DNA of 64,000 nucleotides from Burkholderia sp. FERM BP-3421 (GTDB taxonomy: Bacteria > Pseudomonadota > Gammaproteobacteria > Burkholderiales > Burkholderiaceae): positions 372,001-436,000 of the forward strand of contig NZ_CP117781.1 of assembly GCF_028657905.1 (NCBI RefSeq), written 5' to 3'. Below the pieces are notes generated by a model. It saw only the letters and a program-made list of their open reading frames with translations. It did no database searches and was not told where the DNA came from. The position numbers and the translations under genes were made by a program. Shown here one piece after another: positions 37,317-46,900 of the stretch. The stretch's first letter is position 1. Each line of letters begins with the position of its first letter.

Positions 37317-37336
37317 AGAAAACAAGCGAGCTTTCC

Positions 37337-38533
37337 ATGATCCAGCAACGATTGAAGCGCGCCGTCATCGCGGCCGCGCTCGGCGGAGTGTTCGCGTTCG
37401 CGACGCTGTCGTCCGCGGTGGCGGCCGATTCGCTGCGTCCCGATGTCTCGAAGCCGCTGAACGCCGCCCAGGACCTGTACCGCGCGCACAAGTATCGCGA
37501 TGCGCTCGGCAAGATCGCGCAGGCCGCGGCGGTACCGAACAAGACGCCCTACGAGACCTACATGGTCGAGGAGATGCGCGGCGCGGCGGCGATGGCGGCC
37601 GGCGACACGGGCACGGCGATCCAGGCGTACGAGACGTTGCTGGGCTCGGGACGGCTGAGCGGCGAGGACGAGCAGCGCACGACGGCGGCGCTCGCGGGCA
37701 TCTACTTCCAGCAGAAGAACTACCCGCAGGCGATCAAGATCGCGCAGCGCTATCTGAAGTCGGGCGGCGGCGATCCCGACATGCGCACGCTGCTCACGCA
37801 GTCGTACTACCTGTCCGGCGATTGCGGGCAGGTGGTCACGCAGCTCAAGGCGAGCGTCGACGCGCAGACCCGCGCGGGCCGCACGCCCGACGAGGGGCAG
37901 CTGCAGATGCTCGGCACCTGCGCGCAGCGCGTGAAGGACGGCGCCGCGTATCGCGATTCGCTGGAGAAGCTGGTCGCGTATCACCCGAATCCGGCGTACT
38001 GGGACCAGCTGTTCCAGGCGATCCGCTCGAAGCCCGGCTACCTGTCGTCGCTCGACGTCGACATGTACCGCCTGCGGCGCGCGACGGGCACGCTGACCAC
38101 GGCCGACGACTACATGGAGATGACCCAGTTGTCGATCGTCGCGGGCACGCCGGTGGAAGGCAAGCAGGTGATCGACCAGGGCTTTGCGTCGGGCGTGCTC
38201 GGCCGCGATGCCGGCGCCGATCGCCAGAAGCGCCTGCAGGCGCTCGCCGCGAAGCGGGCGCAGGCGCCTGCCGATCCCGCGAATCCGGTTGCGCCGCTCG
38301 ATGCGGGGATGAACCAGGTGTACGCGGGACAGGCGAAGCAGGGGCTCGCGGCGATGGAGGCGGCGATCGCGAAGGGTGGCATCGACCATCCGGACGCCGC
38401 GCAGCTGCGCCTCGGCGAAGCGTATTACGTGGCCGGCCAGAAGGCCCGCGCCGTGCAGATCTTCAAGACGGTGAAGGGCGCGGACGGATCGGCGGAACTG
38501 GCGCGCTTGTGGGCGATGGTGGCGGCGAAGTGA
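37337..38533 (+). CDS. Secreted tetratricopeptide-repeat protein
   Basis: A 398-residue protein with a signal peptide (cleavage near AVAAD) and several helical repeats of TPR type (for example KPLNAAQDLYRAHKYRDALGKI, GIYFQQKNYPQAIKIAQRYL and LRLGEAYYVAGQKARAVQIF). It starts 20 bases after the second exbD and is probably the last gene of the tonB operon. It would act as a periplasmic scaffold of the Ton complex; no catalytic motif is visible. Confidence 0.85.
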   Translation: MIQQRLKRAVIAAALGGVFAFATLSSAVAADSLRPDVSKPLNAAQDLYRAHKYRDALGKIAQAAAVPNKTPYETYMVEEMRGAAAMAAGDTGTAIQAYETLLGSGRLSGEDEQRTTAALAGIYFQQKNYPQAIKIAQRYLKSGGGDPDMRTLLTQSYYLSGDCGQVVTQLKASVDAQTRAGRTPDEGQLQMLGTCAQRVKDGAAYRDSLEKLVAYHPNPAYWDQLFQAIRSKPGYLSSLDVDMYRLRRATGTLTTADDYMEMTQLSIVAGTPVEGKQVIDQGFASGVLGRDAGADRQKRLQALAAKRAQAPADPANPVAPLDAGMNQVYAGQAKQGLAAMEAAIAKGGIDHPDAAQLRLGEAYYVAGQKARAVQIFKTVKGADGSAELARLWAMVAAK

Positions 38534-38924
38534 CAGATGATCGCGCGCGGGCCGGTGTGCTGCCGGCGCGACGCGCGGCTGGAAAATTCAGGCGGCAGGG
38601 GTTGGGGACGCAGTGATGGGCGCGTCGCGCGCCGGCGGCAGGATCGGCCGGCGCGGGGCGCGCCCCGCATGCGGGCGGTATGACTGACAGGGCATTTTCC
38701 TGACCGGACGAAGCGCCGGGAAAGCAACGGCGGGGAAATCGCCGTATCGATAAGTTGTGCGAATGGATATGTGCAATGTGCACCGCATGGGACCTGTGGT
38801 GCACGCATGCAAAACGTTTGCCGGTTTCCGATACGGCACATATGCCCTGCTTCGGTCGCATCGTTCTCATCAAACACGATGCACTTATATCAAACAGATT
38901 TTGACCGCGGGATTCTGTCTTGCT
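38534..38924. other. Intergenic region upstream of XRE-cupin regulator
   Basis: About 390 bases. A 16-base palindrome GCGGGGCGCGCCCCGC at 38653-38668 could form a hairpin but has no T run. The part from 38800 is AT-richer and likely carries the regulator's promoter. An in-frame extension of the regulator back to 38757 exists but does not look like its family. Confidence 0.45.
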
Positions 38925-39500
38925 ATGGTTTTGCAAACCGACGAATCGGCACTGGTCACAGTCTCGATAGGAAACAAAATACGGGCGCTGCGCCAGCGGC
39001 TCAAGCTCACGCTTGACGAGGCGGCGGCAGCGGCGGGGATTTCCAAACCGTTTCTGTCGCAGGTCGAACGGGGGCGCGCGACACCATCCATTACCTCCCT
39101 GGTGGGAATCGCCAAGGCGCTCGGCGTCACGATGCAGTATTTCGTCGATACGCCGACGGAAGCGAAATCGGTTTGCCGCAGCGAGAAACTGCAGTATTTC
39201 AGTTTCGCCAATTCGGCCAGTTCGTTTGCGCGACTGACGAATCTTGCCGACGGACGCAAGCTCGATGCGATCCTCGTGAAGATGCCGGCCGGGCAGCCGG
39301 CGTCTGAAGTGACCACGCACGCGGGTGAAGAGTTTTTGTACGTGATGTCCGGCGAAGTGGCGCTGACGCTCGACGGGCGCACGTTCAGCCTGAAAGCGGG
39401 CGATACCGCGCATTACGAATCCACGGTGCCGCATGCGTGGGGCAATACCGCCAATGAAGAGGCGGTGATCGTCTGGGTGGGAACGCCCAGGTTGTTCTGA
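38925..39500 (+). CDS. XRE-family regulator with C-terminal cupin domain
   Basis: A 191-residue regulator of the PuuR/SutR type. N-terminal helix-turn-helix (IRALRQRLKLTLDEAAAAAGISKPFLSQVERGRATPS, split here by eye at residues about 17-55) and a C-terminal cupin (about 115-185; HAGEEFLYVMSGEV, HYESTVPHAWGN) that would bind a small ligand. ATG 38925 gives the normal family length although its ribosome site is weak. It stands between the tonB operon and the TonB-dependent receptor, so it is the best candidate for control of the peptide-uptake block. Confidence 0.88.
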   Translation: MVLQTDESALVTVSIGNKIRALRQRLKLTLDEAAAAAGISKPFLSQVERGRATPSITSLVGIAKALGVTMQYFVDTPTEAKSVCRSEKLQYFSFANSASSFARLTNLADGRKLDAILVKMPAGQPASEVTTHAGEEFLYVMSGEVALTLDGRTFSLKAGDTAHYESTVPHAWGNTANEEAVIVWVGTPRLF

Positions 39501-39871
39501 ATGAACGGCAATAACGAATAACGAATAGCAAATAACAGCCTGACCATATCAAGCTTAATGTAAGGAATCCTATCAGTCGAGGATGCATCAAGCGGCCATG
39601 GCGACAACAGAGCCGCGGGACCACGGCGTGCCCGTTCCCGGAACAAGCTGCAAAAAGCTGACGCTCTTGGTGTGATCGATGAACCAGAAGAAGGATATGA
39701 AGCGATGGTCGGCGGCATCGGGACATGCCGCTTTATCGATGTTTCAGGCAGTAGAAGTGCAAGTCGGCAATAAAGGGAATGGCACACAAGTGCCCAGTAC
39801 CGCGTGACGGGGAACTACAACAAGCTCGCGCGCGGAACGGGTGGGGTCTTACTGACGAGTGAGAGGGGAAC
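39501..39871. other. Intergenic region upstream of TonB-dependent receptor
   Basis: About 370 bases. It opens with an A-rich near-repeat (AATAACGAATAACGAATAGCAAATAAC, positions about 39509-39535) and is AT-richer than the genes. No gene is supportable. It should hold the receptor promoter and perhaps the site for the cupin regulator; GAGAGGGGAAC directly precedes the receptor ATG. Confidence 0.45.
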
Positions 39872-42664
39872 ATGAAGCAAAGAGCATTGGCGCTGGCCAT
39901 CAGACGGATAATCTGGACTGAGCTGGCATTGACGGCGACGCTGGCGGGCCCGGCGTTTGCACAGAGCCAGCCGCAACCCGGCCCGTCCGCGGTTGCGCAG
40001 GCCGTCGCGCAGAGCGCGCCGGCCGATACGACCGCCGCACCGGTTGCGGACGCACCCGCGGGCGCGTCCGGCGCAGCGGCGGCGAAGAAGACGCCCGTGA
40101 AGAACAACGTCGCGCAGATCAAGCGCTTCGAAGTGACGGGCTCGCTGATCCGCAGCGCCGACAAGGTGGGCTTCAACCAGGTCCAGACGGTTACCGCGAA
40201 GGACATCGAGGCCAGCGGCCAGAACAGCGTGGCGGACTACCTGCGCAGCACGACCGCGAACTCGGCGAGCAGCTGGGCGGAAGGCACGACCAACAGCTTC
40301 GCGCCGGGCGGCGCGGGCATCGCGCTGCGCGGCCTGTCGGAGAAGTACACGCTGGTGCTGATCGACGGTCAGCGCGTGGCGCCGTACGCGTTCGCGACGA
40401 ACGTGACGGACCAGTTCTTCGATCTGAACACGCTGCCGCTCAACATCATCGACCGGATCGAAATCGTCAAGACCGGCGCGGTGTCGCAGTACGGCTCCGA
40501 CGCGATCGCGGGCGTGGTCAACATCATCACGAAGAAGAACTTCCAGGGCCTGCAGCTCGACGGCAGCTACGGCGGCGCGACGCAGAACGGCGGCGGTGCG
40601 GGCACCACCAAGTTCAGCATTCTCGGCGGCTTCGGCGACCTCAACGCGGACCGCTTCAACGTGACGGCGGCCGCGAGCTTCTACCGCTTCAACGGCGTGT
40701 CGGCGGCGGATCGCGACACTACCGAAAATCAGAATTTCTCGAACTTCCCGGGCGGCCTGTACAACCAGTCGCCGTCATACTGGCGCAACCCGGCCGGCGC
40801 GAAAGTGCCGCTGAGCCCGTGCCCGTGGGGCGGCTCGGCGATCGCTGGCAGCGCCACCGCGCGGATCAACGGCCCGGGCACGATCTGCCAGAACAACACT
40901 GCCTACGCGACCTCGCTGTCGCCGTGGACCGAGCGCCTGAGCGCGAAGGTGCACGCCGACTTCAAGATCAGCGATTCGATGCAGGCGTTCGCCGATCTGT
41001 GGGAAAGCAACAACACGACGAATACCAACAACTTCGTCGGCGGCCTCGGCAACAGCACGCAAGCATATGACCCGGCGACGGGCGGCCTGCGCCTGATCTC
41101 GAACGTGGTGCCGGCGAGCAACCCGTACAACCCGTTCGGCGTGCCGTCGAAACTCGTGTACGCGTTCCCGAACACCCAGGGGGTGCGCACCAGCGCGAAT
41201 TTCTGGCGGGCCGCGACGGGCGTGAAGGGCACGTTCACGGCGCCGTACGTGGGAGACCTGGACTGGTCGACCTCGTATACGCACTCGCAGGATACGGTCT
41301 CGAACACCTTCACGAACCGCATCAACGCGAACGCGCTGGAGAACATCGTGCAGAACGGCGTGTTCAACTTCGCGAATCCGTCGGCCACGCCGAACGGCCT
41401 CGCGGGCCTGTTCGGCTCGACCTCCAACCAGGCGATCACGAAGCTCGACGCGCTGGATGCAACGATGTCGGCGCCGTCGCTGTTCAAGTTGCCCACGGGT
41501 GACGTCGGCCTGGGCCTCGGCGCGCAGTTCATGCACCAGAGCCAGTATGTCGGCAACAGCGCGGGTTACGCGGACGGCACGTTCATCTCGCCGGCGCTGC
41601 AATCGGTGAGCGGTCAGCGCAACGTCGCGGCGGTGTACTACCAGATCGACATTCCGATCCTGAAAAACCTCACCTTCAGCCAGTCGGGCCGCTACGATCA
41701 CTACAGCGATTTCGGCGGCGCATTCTCGCCGCGCTTCGCACTGCGCTTCCAGCCGGTTCGCGAGCTGACGATGTACGGTTCGTACAACCGCGGCTTCCGC
41801 GCACCGACGCTGATCGAGAACACGCCTTCGCGCAGCTTCAGCGCACAGGGCGCGGTCGATCCGCACGATCCGAACAATCCGGGCGCATACGGCCTGGTCG
41901 AGGAAGTGCAGACCGGCAACCGCAACCTGCAGCCGGAGCGCACGAAGAACTACAACGTGGGCTTCCAGCTCTCGCCGACCCGCAACACCGATATCGGCTT
42001 CGACTGGTACAAGATCCACATCGACAACGTGATCGGTACGGCGGACATCCAGCAGACTGTCAACCAGAACGATCCGACGCAGGTGGTGCGCAGCTCGAAC
42101 GGCTCGATCGCGTACGTGCTGATGCCGTTCCAGAACCTGTCGTCGCTCGACACGGATGGCTTCGAAACCACCTTCCGCCAGTCGGTCCCGACCAAGCTCG
42201 GCACCTTCACGCTGTCGGGTGACTGGGCCTACGTGTGGCACTTCAAGATGCCGGTGGGCGGCGTGTCGACCGACTTCGCGGGCAACAACGGTTCGCTGAA
42301 CCAGCCGTTCGGCGGCAGCTTCCCGCGCTGGAAGGGCAACACGAGCCTGGGCTGGAACTACCAGAGCAAGTGGAACGCGACGCTGACCTGGATGTATACG
42401 GGTCCGTACACGCAGGCCATTCTCCCGGCGGGCCAGTATCCGAACATGCAGGGCAGCGTGGCGTCGTACAGCCAGTTCAACCTGATGGTCAGCTATACGG
42501 GTATCAAGCACTGGACCATTTACGCGGGCATCGACAACATCTTCAATCGTGCGCCCCCGTTCGATCCGGTCTACATGAACTCGAGCTACCAGACGGGCTA
42601 CGACTCGTCGCTGTACACGTATATCGGTCGCTTCGCGCAAATCGGCGCGACCTACAAGTTCTGA
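39872..42664 (+). CDS. TonB-dependent outer-membrane receptor
   Basis: A 930-residue receptor with a signal peptide (cleavage near AFAQ-SQP), an Ala/Pro-rich N-terminal stretch, a plug domain (about residues 105-230; QVQTVTAKDIEASGQNSVADYL, ALRGLSEKYTLVLIDGQRVAPY, IVKTGAVSQYGSDAIAGVVNI, each motif read separately) and a 22-strand barrel ending in TYKF. The plug and IDGQRVAP signature resemble receptors for peptides, sugars or siderophores of the large Gram-negative subfamily rather than a typical catecholate receptor. It is flanked upstream by the Ton motor and a cupin regulator and downstream by the Yej peptide importer, which suggests a peptide or peptide-conjugate ligand. Confidence 0.92.
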   Translation: MKQRALALAIRRIIWTELALTATLAGPAFAQSQPQPGPSAVAQAVAQSAPADTTAAPVADAPAGASGAAAAKKTPVKNNVAQIKRFEVTGSLIRSADKVGFNQVQTVTAKDIEASGQNSVADYLRSTTANSASSWAEGTTNSFAPGGAGIALRGLSEKYTLVLIDGQRVAPYAFATNVTDQFFDLNTLPLNIIDRIEIVKTGAVSQYGSDAIAGVVNIITKKNFQGLQLDGSYGGATQNGGGAGTTKFSILGGFGDLNADRFNVTAAASFYRFNGVSAADRDTTENQNFSNFPGGLYNQSPSYWRNPAGAKVPLSPCPWGGSAIAGSATARINGPGTICQNNTAYATSLSPWTERLSAKVHADFKISDSMQAFADLWESNNTTNTNNFVGGLGNSTQAYDPATGGLRLISNVVPASNPYNPFGVPSKLVYAFPNTQGVRTSANFWRAATGVKGTFTAPYVGDLDWSTSYTHSQDTVSNTFTNRINANALENIVQNGVFNFANPSATPNGLAGLFGSTSNQAITKLDALDATMSAPSLFKLPTGDVGLGLGAQFMHQSQYVGNSAGYADGTFISPALQSVSGQRNVAAVYYQIDIPILKNLTFSQSGRYDHYSDFGGAFSPRFALRFQPVRELTMYGSYNRGFRAPTLIENTPSRSFSAQGAVDPHDPNNPGAYGLVEEVQTGNRNLQPERTKNYNVGFQLSPTRNTDIGFDWYKIHIDNVIGTADIQQTVNQNDPTQVVRSSNGSIAYVLMPFQNLSSLDTDGFETTFRQSVPTKLGTFTLSGDWAYVWHFKMPVGGVSTDFAGNNGSLNQPFGGSFPRWKGNTSLGWNYQSKWNATLTWMYTGPYTQAILPAGQYPNMQGSVASYSQFNLMVSYTGIKHWTIYAGIDNIFNRAPPFDPVYMNSSYQTGYDSSLYTYIGRFAQIGATYKF

Positions 42665-42848
42665 TGCAGTACGTGGCTTGACCGGCCGCCGGCGGGCCGT
42701 GCTCTTCGCGATGCGTCGAGTGCGGCCCGCCTCCGGCCGGAGGCGGTACCAGGCGGTTCGACGCGCGTCGCGATCCGGCCGCCCGGCGCCGCGAACCAGA
42801 TTGACCCAGCGCCGGCCACAAGCCGGCGCGTCCCTACGCAGGCTGAAG

Positions 42849-44777
42849 ATGAGACTTGTGACGTTGCGTTTGCCGACGCTTTCGCGACCGGCGCCCACGG
42901 CGGCGCCAGGCGGACTGCCCCGGCGGATTGCCCGGATCCTGACCGTCGCGTGCGCGGCGCTCGCGGCGGCCGGGCTCGCGCCCTTGGCCGCGCACGCGGC
43001 CGCCGGGATCGCGCAATACGATCAGCCCAAATATCCCCCCGATTTCACGCACTTCGACTACGCGGAGCCCGATGCGCCGACCGACGGCATGCTCAGCTTC
43101 GAGAACTACGACCAGGCGCAGAGCTACGATTCGCTGAATCCGTTCATCACGCGCGGCTCGGCCGCGCCGGACATCAAGAACCTGATGTTCGACACGCTGA
43201 TGCAGCGCAGCTGGGACGAGCTGGCCTCCGAGTACGCGCTGATCGCCGACGACGTGCAGGTCGCCCCCGACTACAGTTCGGCGACCTTCCACATCAATCC
43301 GGCCGCGCGCTTCTCGAACGGCGATCCGATCACGGCCGCCGACGTCAAGTATTCCTACGACACGCTGTCGGGCCCGCAGGCCTCGCCGATCGTCAGCGCG
43401 CAGTTCGCGGTGATCAAGCGCGCGGTGGTGCTCGACCGGCTCACGATCCGTTTCGATTTCAAGCAGGCCGAACGCGACGCGCCGCTGATCGCGGGCGACC
43501 TGCCGGTGTTCTCGCCCAAATGGGGCATGGGGCCGGACGGCAAGCGTCCGCCGTTCGACCAGATCGCGAACGTGCCGCCGATCGCGAGCGGCGCATACCT
43601 GATCGCGGAACGCAAGGACGACAAGCAGATCCTGTACCGGCGCAATCCCGACTACTGGGCCGCCAACCTGCCGACGCGGCGCGGCATGTTCCGCTTCGAG
43701 AAGGTGTCGTTCAAGCTGTATCTCGACCAGTACACGGCGCTCGAAGCGTTCAAGGCCGGCGATATCGACGCGCGCATGGAATACAGCTCGACCCAGTGGG
43801 CGCGCAAGTACGTCGGCAAGAACTTCAACAACGGGCTGCTGAAGAAGGGTCTGTTCCCGGACGGCCCCGCGCAGATGCAGGGCTTCCTGATCAACATGCG
43901 CAAGCCGATGTTCAAGGACGTGCGCGTGCGTCACGCACTGGCGCTGGCGTTCGACTACGATTGGATGAACCGGATGATGTTCTACGGCCAGTACCGCCGC
44001 ACGAACAGCTTCTGGGACGCGAGCCCGTTCAAGGCGACCGGCGTGCCGAGCGACAAGGAACTGGCGCTGCTGGACCCGTTCCGCGCGGAGCTGCCGCCCG
44101 AGGTGTTCGGGCCGATGGTGCAGCAGCCGAGCACGCTGCCGCCGGGTTCGCTGCGCGCGAACCTGCGCCAGGCGCGCGACCTGCTCGAACAGGCGGGCTG
44201 GCACTACCGCGACGGCGCGCTGCGCGACAAGGACGGCAATGCGATGACGATCGAGTTCATCGACAACCAGCCCGGGATGGACCGCCTGATCCTGCCGTAC
44301 ATCCAGGCGCTCGGCATGCTCGGGATCCAGGCCCGCATGCACGAGATCGACAGCGCGCTGTACCAGAAGCGGCTCGACAACTTCGAGTACGACATGACCA
44401 CCTTCATCTACAACCCGGTGACGATCCCGGGCGTGGAGCTGACGCGCCGCTTCGGCAGCGCGGCGGCCTCGCAGGTGGGTTCGGAAAACTATCCGGGGGT
44501 GCGCTCGAAGGCGGTGGACGCGCTGATCCAGGCCGCGCTGACCGCGCAGACGCTCGACGAGCTGCAGACCGCGATGCATGCGCTCGACCGCGTGCTGATC
44601 AACATGTACATCCTCGTGCCGCAGTACTACCTGCCGAACGCGCGGATCGGCTACAAGAGCACGCTCGGGTTCCCGAAGGTCGTGCCGACCACCTACCAGT
44701 ACGAGGATTGGATCATCGACTACTGGTACCAGAAGAAGCCGGCCGGCGCGCAGCCGGGCGGCGTCGTAGCGAGGTAA
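42849..44777 (+). CDS. yejA: YejA-like periplasmic peptide-binding protein
   Basis: Family 5 extracellular solute-binding protein of 642 residues, the size and pattern of YejA, which in enterobacteria feeds the YejBEF importer with peptides including microcin C. Diagnostic start: PPDFTHFDYAEPDAPTDG and YDSLNPFITRG; later YDWMNRMMFYGQY and NFEYDMTTF. ATG 42849 is chosen because a signal peptide then ends near AHAAAG; the frame is open further upstream but codes unlikely sequence. It begins 184 bases after the receptor and four bases before yejB. Confidence 0.92.
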   Translation: MRLVTLRLPTLSRPAPTAAPGGLPRRIARILTVACAALAAAGLAPLAAHAAAGIAQYDQPKYPPDFTHFDYAEPDAPTDGMLSFENYDQAQSYDSLNPFITRGSAAPDIKNLMFDTLMQRSWDELASEYALIADDVQVAPDYSSATFHINPAARFSNGDPITAADVKYSYDTLSGPQASPIVSAQFAVIKRAVVLDRLTIRFDFKQAERDAPLIAGDLPVFSPKWGMGPDGKRPPFDQIANVPPIASGAYLIAERKDDKQILYRRNPDYWAANLPTRRGMFRFEKVSFKLYLDQYTALEAFKAGDIDARMEYSSTQWARKYVGKNFNNGLLKKGLFPDGPAQMQGFLINMRKPMFKDVRVRHALALAFDYDWMNRMMFYGQYRRTNSFWDASPFKATGVPSDKELALLDPFRAELPPEVFGPMVQQPSTLPPGSLRANLRQARDLLEQAGWHYRDGALRDKDGNAMTIEFIDNQPGMDRLILPYIQALGMLGIQARMHEIDSALYQKRLDNFEYDMTTFIYNPVTIPGVELTRRFGSAAASQVGSENYPGVRSKAVDALIQAALTAQTLDELQTAMHALDRVLINMYILVPQYYLPNARIGYKSTLGFPKVVPTTYQYEDWIIDYWYQKKPAGAQPGGVVAR

Positions 44778-44781
44778 GACC

Positions 44782-45834
44782 ATGCTTGCATATATCTTGA
44801 GGCGCCTGCTGCTGATGATCCCGACGCTGATCGGGGTGATCACCATCACCTTCGTCGTCACGCAGTTCGTGCCGGGCGGTCCGGTCGAGCAGGTGATGAA
44901 CCAGCTGCGCCACGGCGCGGCGCGCGGCGGCGAGACGGGCGGCGGCGGGGGCGGCTATCACGGCAGCCAGGGCGTCGATCCGCAGCAGATCGAGCAGATC
45001 AAGAAACAGTTCGGCTTCGACAAGCCGCCGCTCACGCGCTATCTGATGATGGTGAAGAGCTACGCGACCTTCGATCTCGGCCAGTCGTATTTCGCGCACG
45101 ACAGCGTGTGGAACGTGATCCGTTCGCGCCTGCCCGTGTCGATCACGCTCGGGCTGTGGACGGTGCTGCTCACCTACCTCGTTTCGGTGCCGCTGGGGAT
45201 CGCCAAGGCGGTGCGCAACGGCTCGCGCTTCGACACGGTGACGAGCGTGCTGGTGCTCGGCGGCTACGCGATTCCCGGCTTCGTGCTCGGCGTGCTGCTG
45301 CTGATGCTGTTCGGCGGCGGCACCTTCTGGCAGGTGTTCCCGATGCGCGGGCTCACCTCCGACAACTTCGATTCCCTGTCGACCGTCGGCAAGGCGCTCG
45401 ATTACCTGTGGCACATCGCGCTGCCCGTCACCGCATCGGTGGTCGGCAACTTCGCGATCGTCACGATCCTGACCAAGAACACTTTCCTCGAGGAGATTGG
45501 CCGCCAGTACGTGCTGACGGCCCGCGCCAAGGGCGCGCCCGAGCGCGACGTGCTGTGGAAGCACGTGCTGCGCAACGCGGCGATTCCGCTCCTGACCGGG
45601 CTGCCCGCCGCCTTCGTCGCCGCGTTCCTGAACGGCAACCTGCTGATCGAAACGCTGTTCTCGCTGAACGGGATGGGCCAGCTGTCGTACGACTCGGTGA
45701 TCCGCCGCGATTACCCCGTGGTGCTCGGCTCGCTGTTCCTGTTCACGCTGATCGGCCTCGTTACCAAACTCATCGCTGACGTCTGCTATGTCCTCGTCGA
45801 CCCCCGCATCCAATTCAACCGCCTGGACCACTGA
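44782..45834 (+). CDS. yejB: YejB-like peptide ABC permease
   Basis: A 350-residue inner-membrane permease of the OppB/DppB superfamily, YejB subgroup, with a long periplasmic loop after the first helix and a Gly-rich insert (GGETGGGGGGYHG). The EAA loop reads EEIGRQYVLTARAKGAPERDVLWKH, read as two halves. The 3' end overlaps yejE by 47 bases, so translation is tightly coupled. Confidence 0.92.
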   Translation: MLAYILRRLLLMIPTLIGVITITFVVTQFVPGGPVEQVMNQLRHGAARGGETGGGGGGYHGSQGVDPQQIEQIKKQFGFDKPPLTRYLMMVKSYATFDLGQSYFAHDSVWNVIRSRLPVSITLGLWTVLLTYLVSVPLGIAKAVRNGSRFDTVTSVLVLGGYAIPGFVLGVLLLMLFGGGTFWQVFPMRGLTSDNFDSLSTVGKALDYLWHIALPVTASVVGNFAIVTILTKNTFLEEIGRQYVLTARAKGAPERDVLWKHVLRNAAIPLLTGLPAAFVAAFLNGNLLIETLFSLNGMGQLSYDSVIRRDYPVVLGSLFLFTLIGLVTKLIADVCYVLVDPRIQFNRLDH

Positions 45835-46900
45835 TCCGGCGAACGTGGCCTGCGCCGCGTCCGTGTCGCCCTGGCGGCGCACCTGGCTGCGTTTTCGCAG
45901 CCAGCCGCTCGGCTACTGGAGCCTCGTGATCTTCGCGACGCTGTTCGTGGTCAGCCTGTTCGCCGAGGTGCTGTCGAACGACCGGCCGCTCATGGTGCGC
46001 TACGAAGGGCACTACTACTTCCCGATCGTGAAGGAGTACCCGGAGACGCTGTTCGGCGGCGATTTCCCGGCGAAGACCAACTACCTCGATCCGTACATCA
46101 AGTCGAAGCTCGAGGCGAACGGCAACTTCGCGATCTATCCGCTGAGCCGCTACCACTACGACACGATCGACTATTTCGCGTCGCATCCGTATCCGGCGCC
46201 GCCGACGTCGAGCAACTGGCTCGGCACCGACCAGTTCGGCCGCGACGTGCTCGCGCGCCTGCTGTACGGCTTCCGGCTGTCGGTGCTGATGTCGCTCGCG
46301 CTGACCGTGTCGGGCGTGCTGCTCGGCGTGCTGTCGGGCGCGGTGCAGGGCTTCTACGGCGGCCGCACCGACCTGATCGGCCAGCGCCTGATCGAGATCT
46401 GGAGCGCGATGCCGGACCTGTACCTGCTGATCATCTTCGCCTCGATCTTCGATCCGTCGCTGTGGCTGCTGTTCATCCTGCTGTCGATGTTCGGCTGGCT
46501 CGTGCTGTCCGACTACGTGCGCGCCGAGTTCCTGCGCAACCGCTCGCTCGACTACGTGAAGGCCGCGCGCACCATGGGGCTGTCGAACTGGCAGATCATG
46601 TGGCGCCACGTGCTGCCGAACAGCCTGACGCCCGTGATCACCTTCCTGCCGTTCCGCATGAGCGCGGCGATCCTGTCGCTGACGAGCCTCGACTTCCTCG
46701 GCCTCGGCGTGCCGCCGCCGACCCCGAGCCTCGGTGAGCTTTTACAGGAGGGCAAGAACAATCTCGACGCGTGGTGGATCTCGGTGTCGGCATTCTCGGC
46801 GCTGGTGATCACGCTGCTGCTGCTGACCTTCATGGGCGATGCGCTGCGCAACGCGCTCGACACCCGCTCGCGCGGCTCGGCATTCGGCGGAGGCAAGTGA
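45788..46900 (+). CDS. yejE: YejE-like peptide ABC permease
   Basis: A 370-residue permease of the OppC type with the YejE hallmark of a long periplasmic domain after the first helix (GHYYFPIVKEYPETLFGGDFP, in part) and then NWLGTDQFGRDVLARLLYGFRLS, as in E. coli YejE. The EAA loop is DYVKAARTMGLSNWQIMWRH. The start lies inside yejB and the stop overlaps the yejF start. Confidence 0.93.
   Translation: MSSSTPASNSTAWTTDPANVACAASVSPWRRTWLRFRSQPLGYWSLVIFATLFVVSLFAEVLSNDRPLMVRYEGHYYFPIVKEYPETLFGGDFPAKTNYLDPYIKSKLEANGNFAIYPLSRYHYDTIDYFASHPYPAPPTSSNWLGTDQFGRDVLARLLYGFRLSVLMSLALTVSGVLLGVLSGAVQGFYGGRTDLIGQRLIEIWSAMPDLYLLIIFASIFDPSLWLLFILLSMFGWLVLSDYVRAEFLRNRSLDYVKAARTMGLSNWQIMWRHVLPNSLTPVITFLPFRMSAAILSLTSLDFLGLGVPPPTPSLGELLQEGKNNLDAWWISVSAFSALVITLLLLTFMGDALRNALDTRSRGSAFGGGK

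Noticed and set aside
38653..38668. Palindrome GCGGGGCGCGCCCCGC as terminator of the TPR gene
   Set aside because: No T run follows and it lies 120 bases after the stop; only a GC-rich palindrome can be claimed.
42665..42848. Precursor peptide gene between receptor and yejA
   Set aside because: Looked for a short open frame with a ribosome site that might encode a modified peptide; only fragments of a few codons or GC-rich noise were found.
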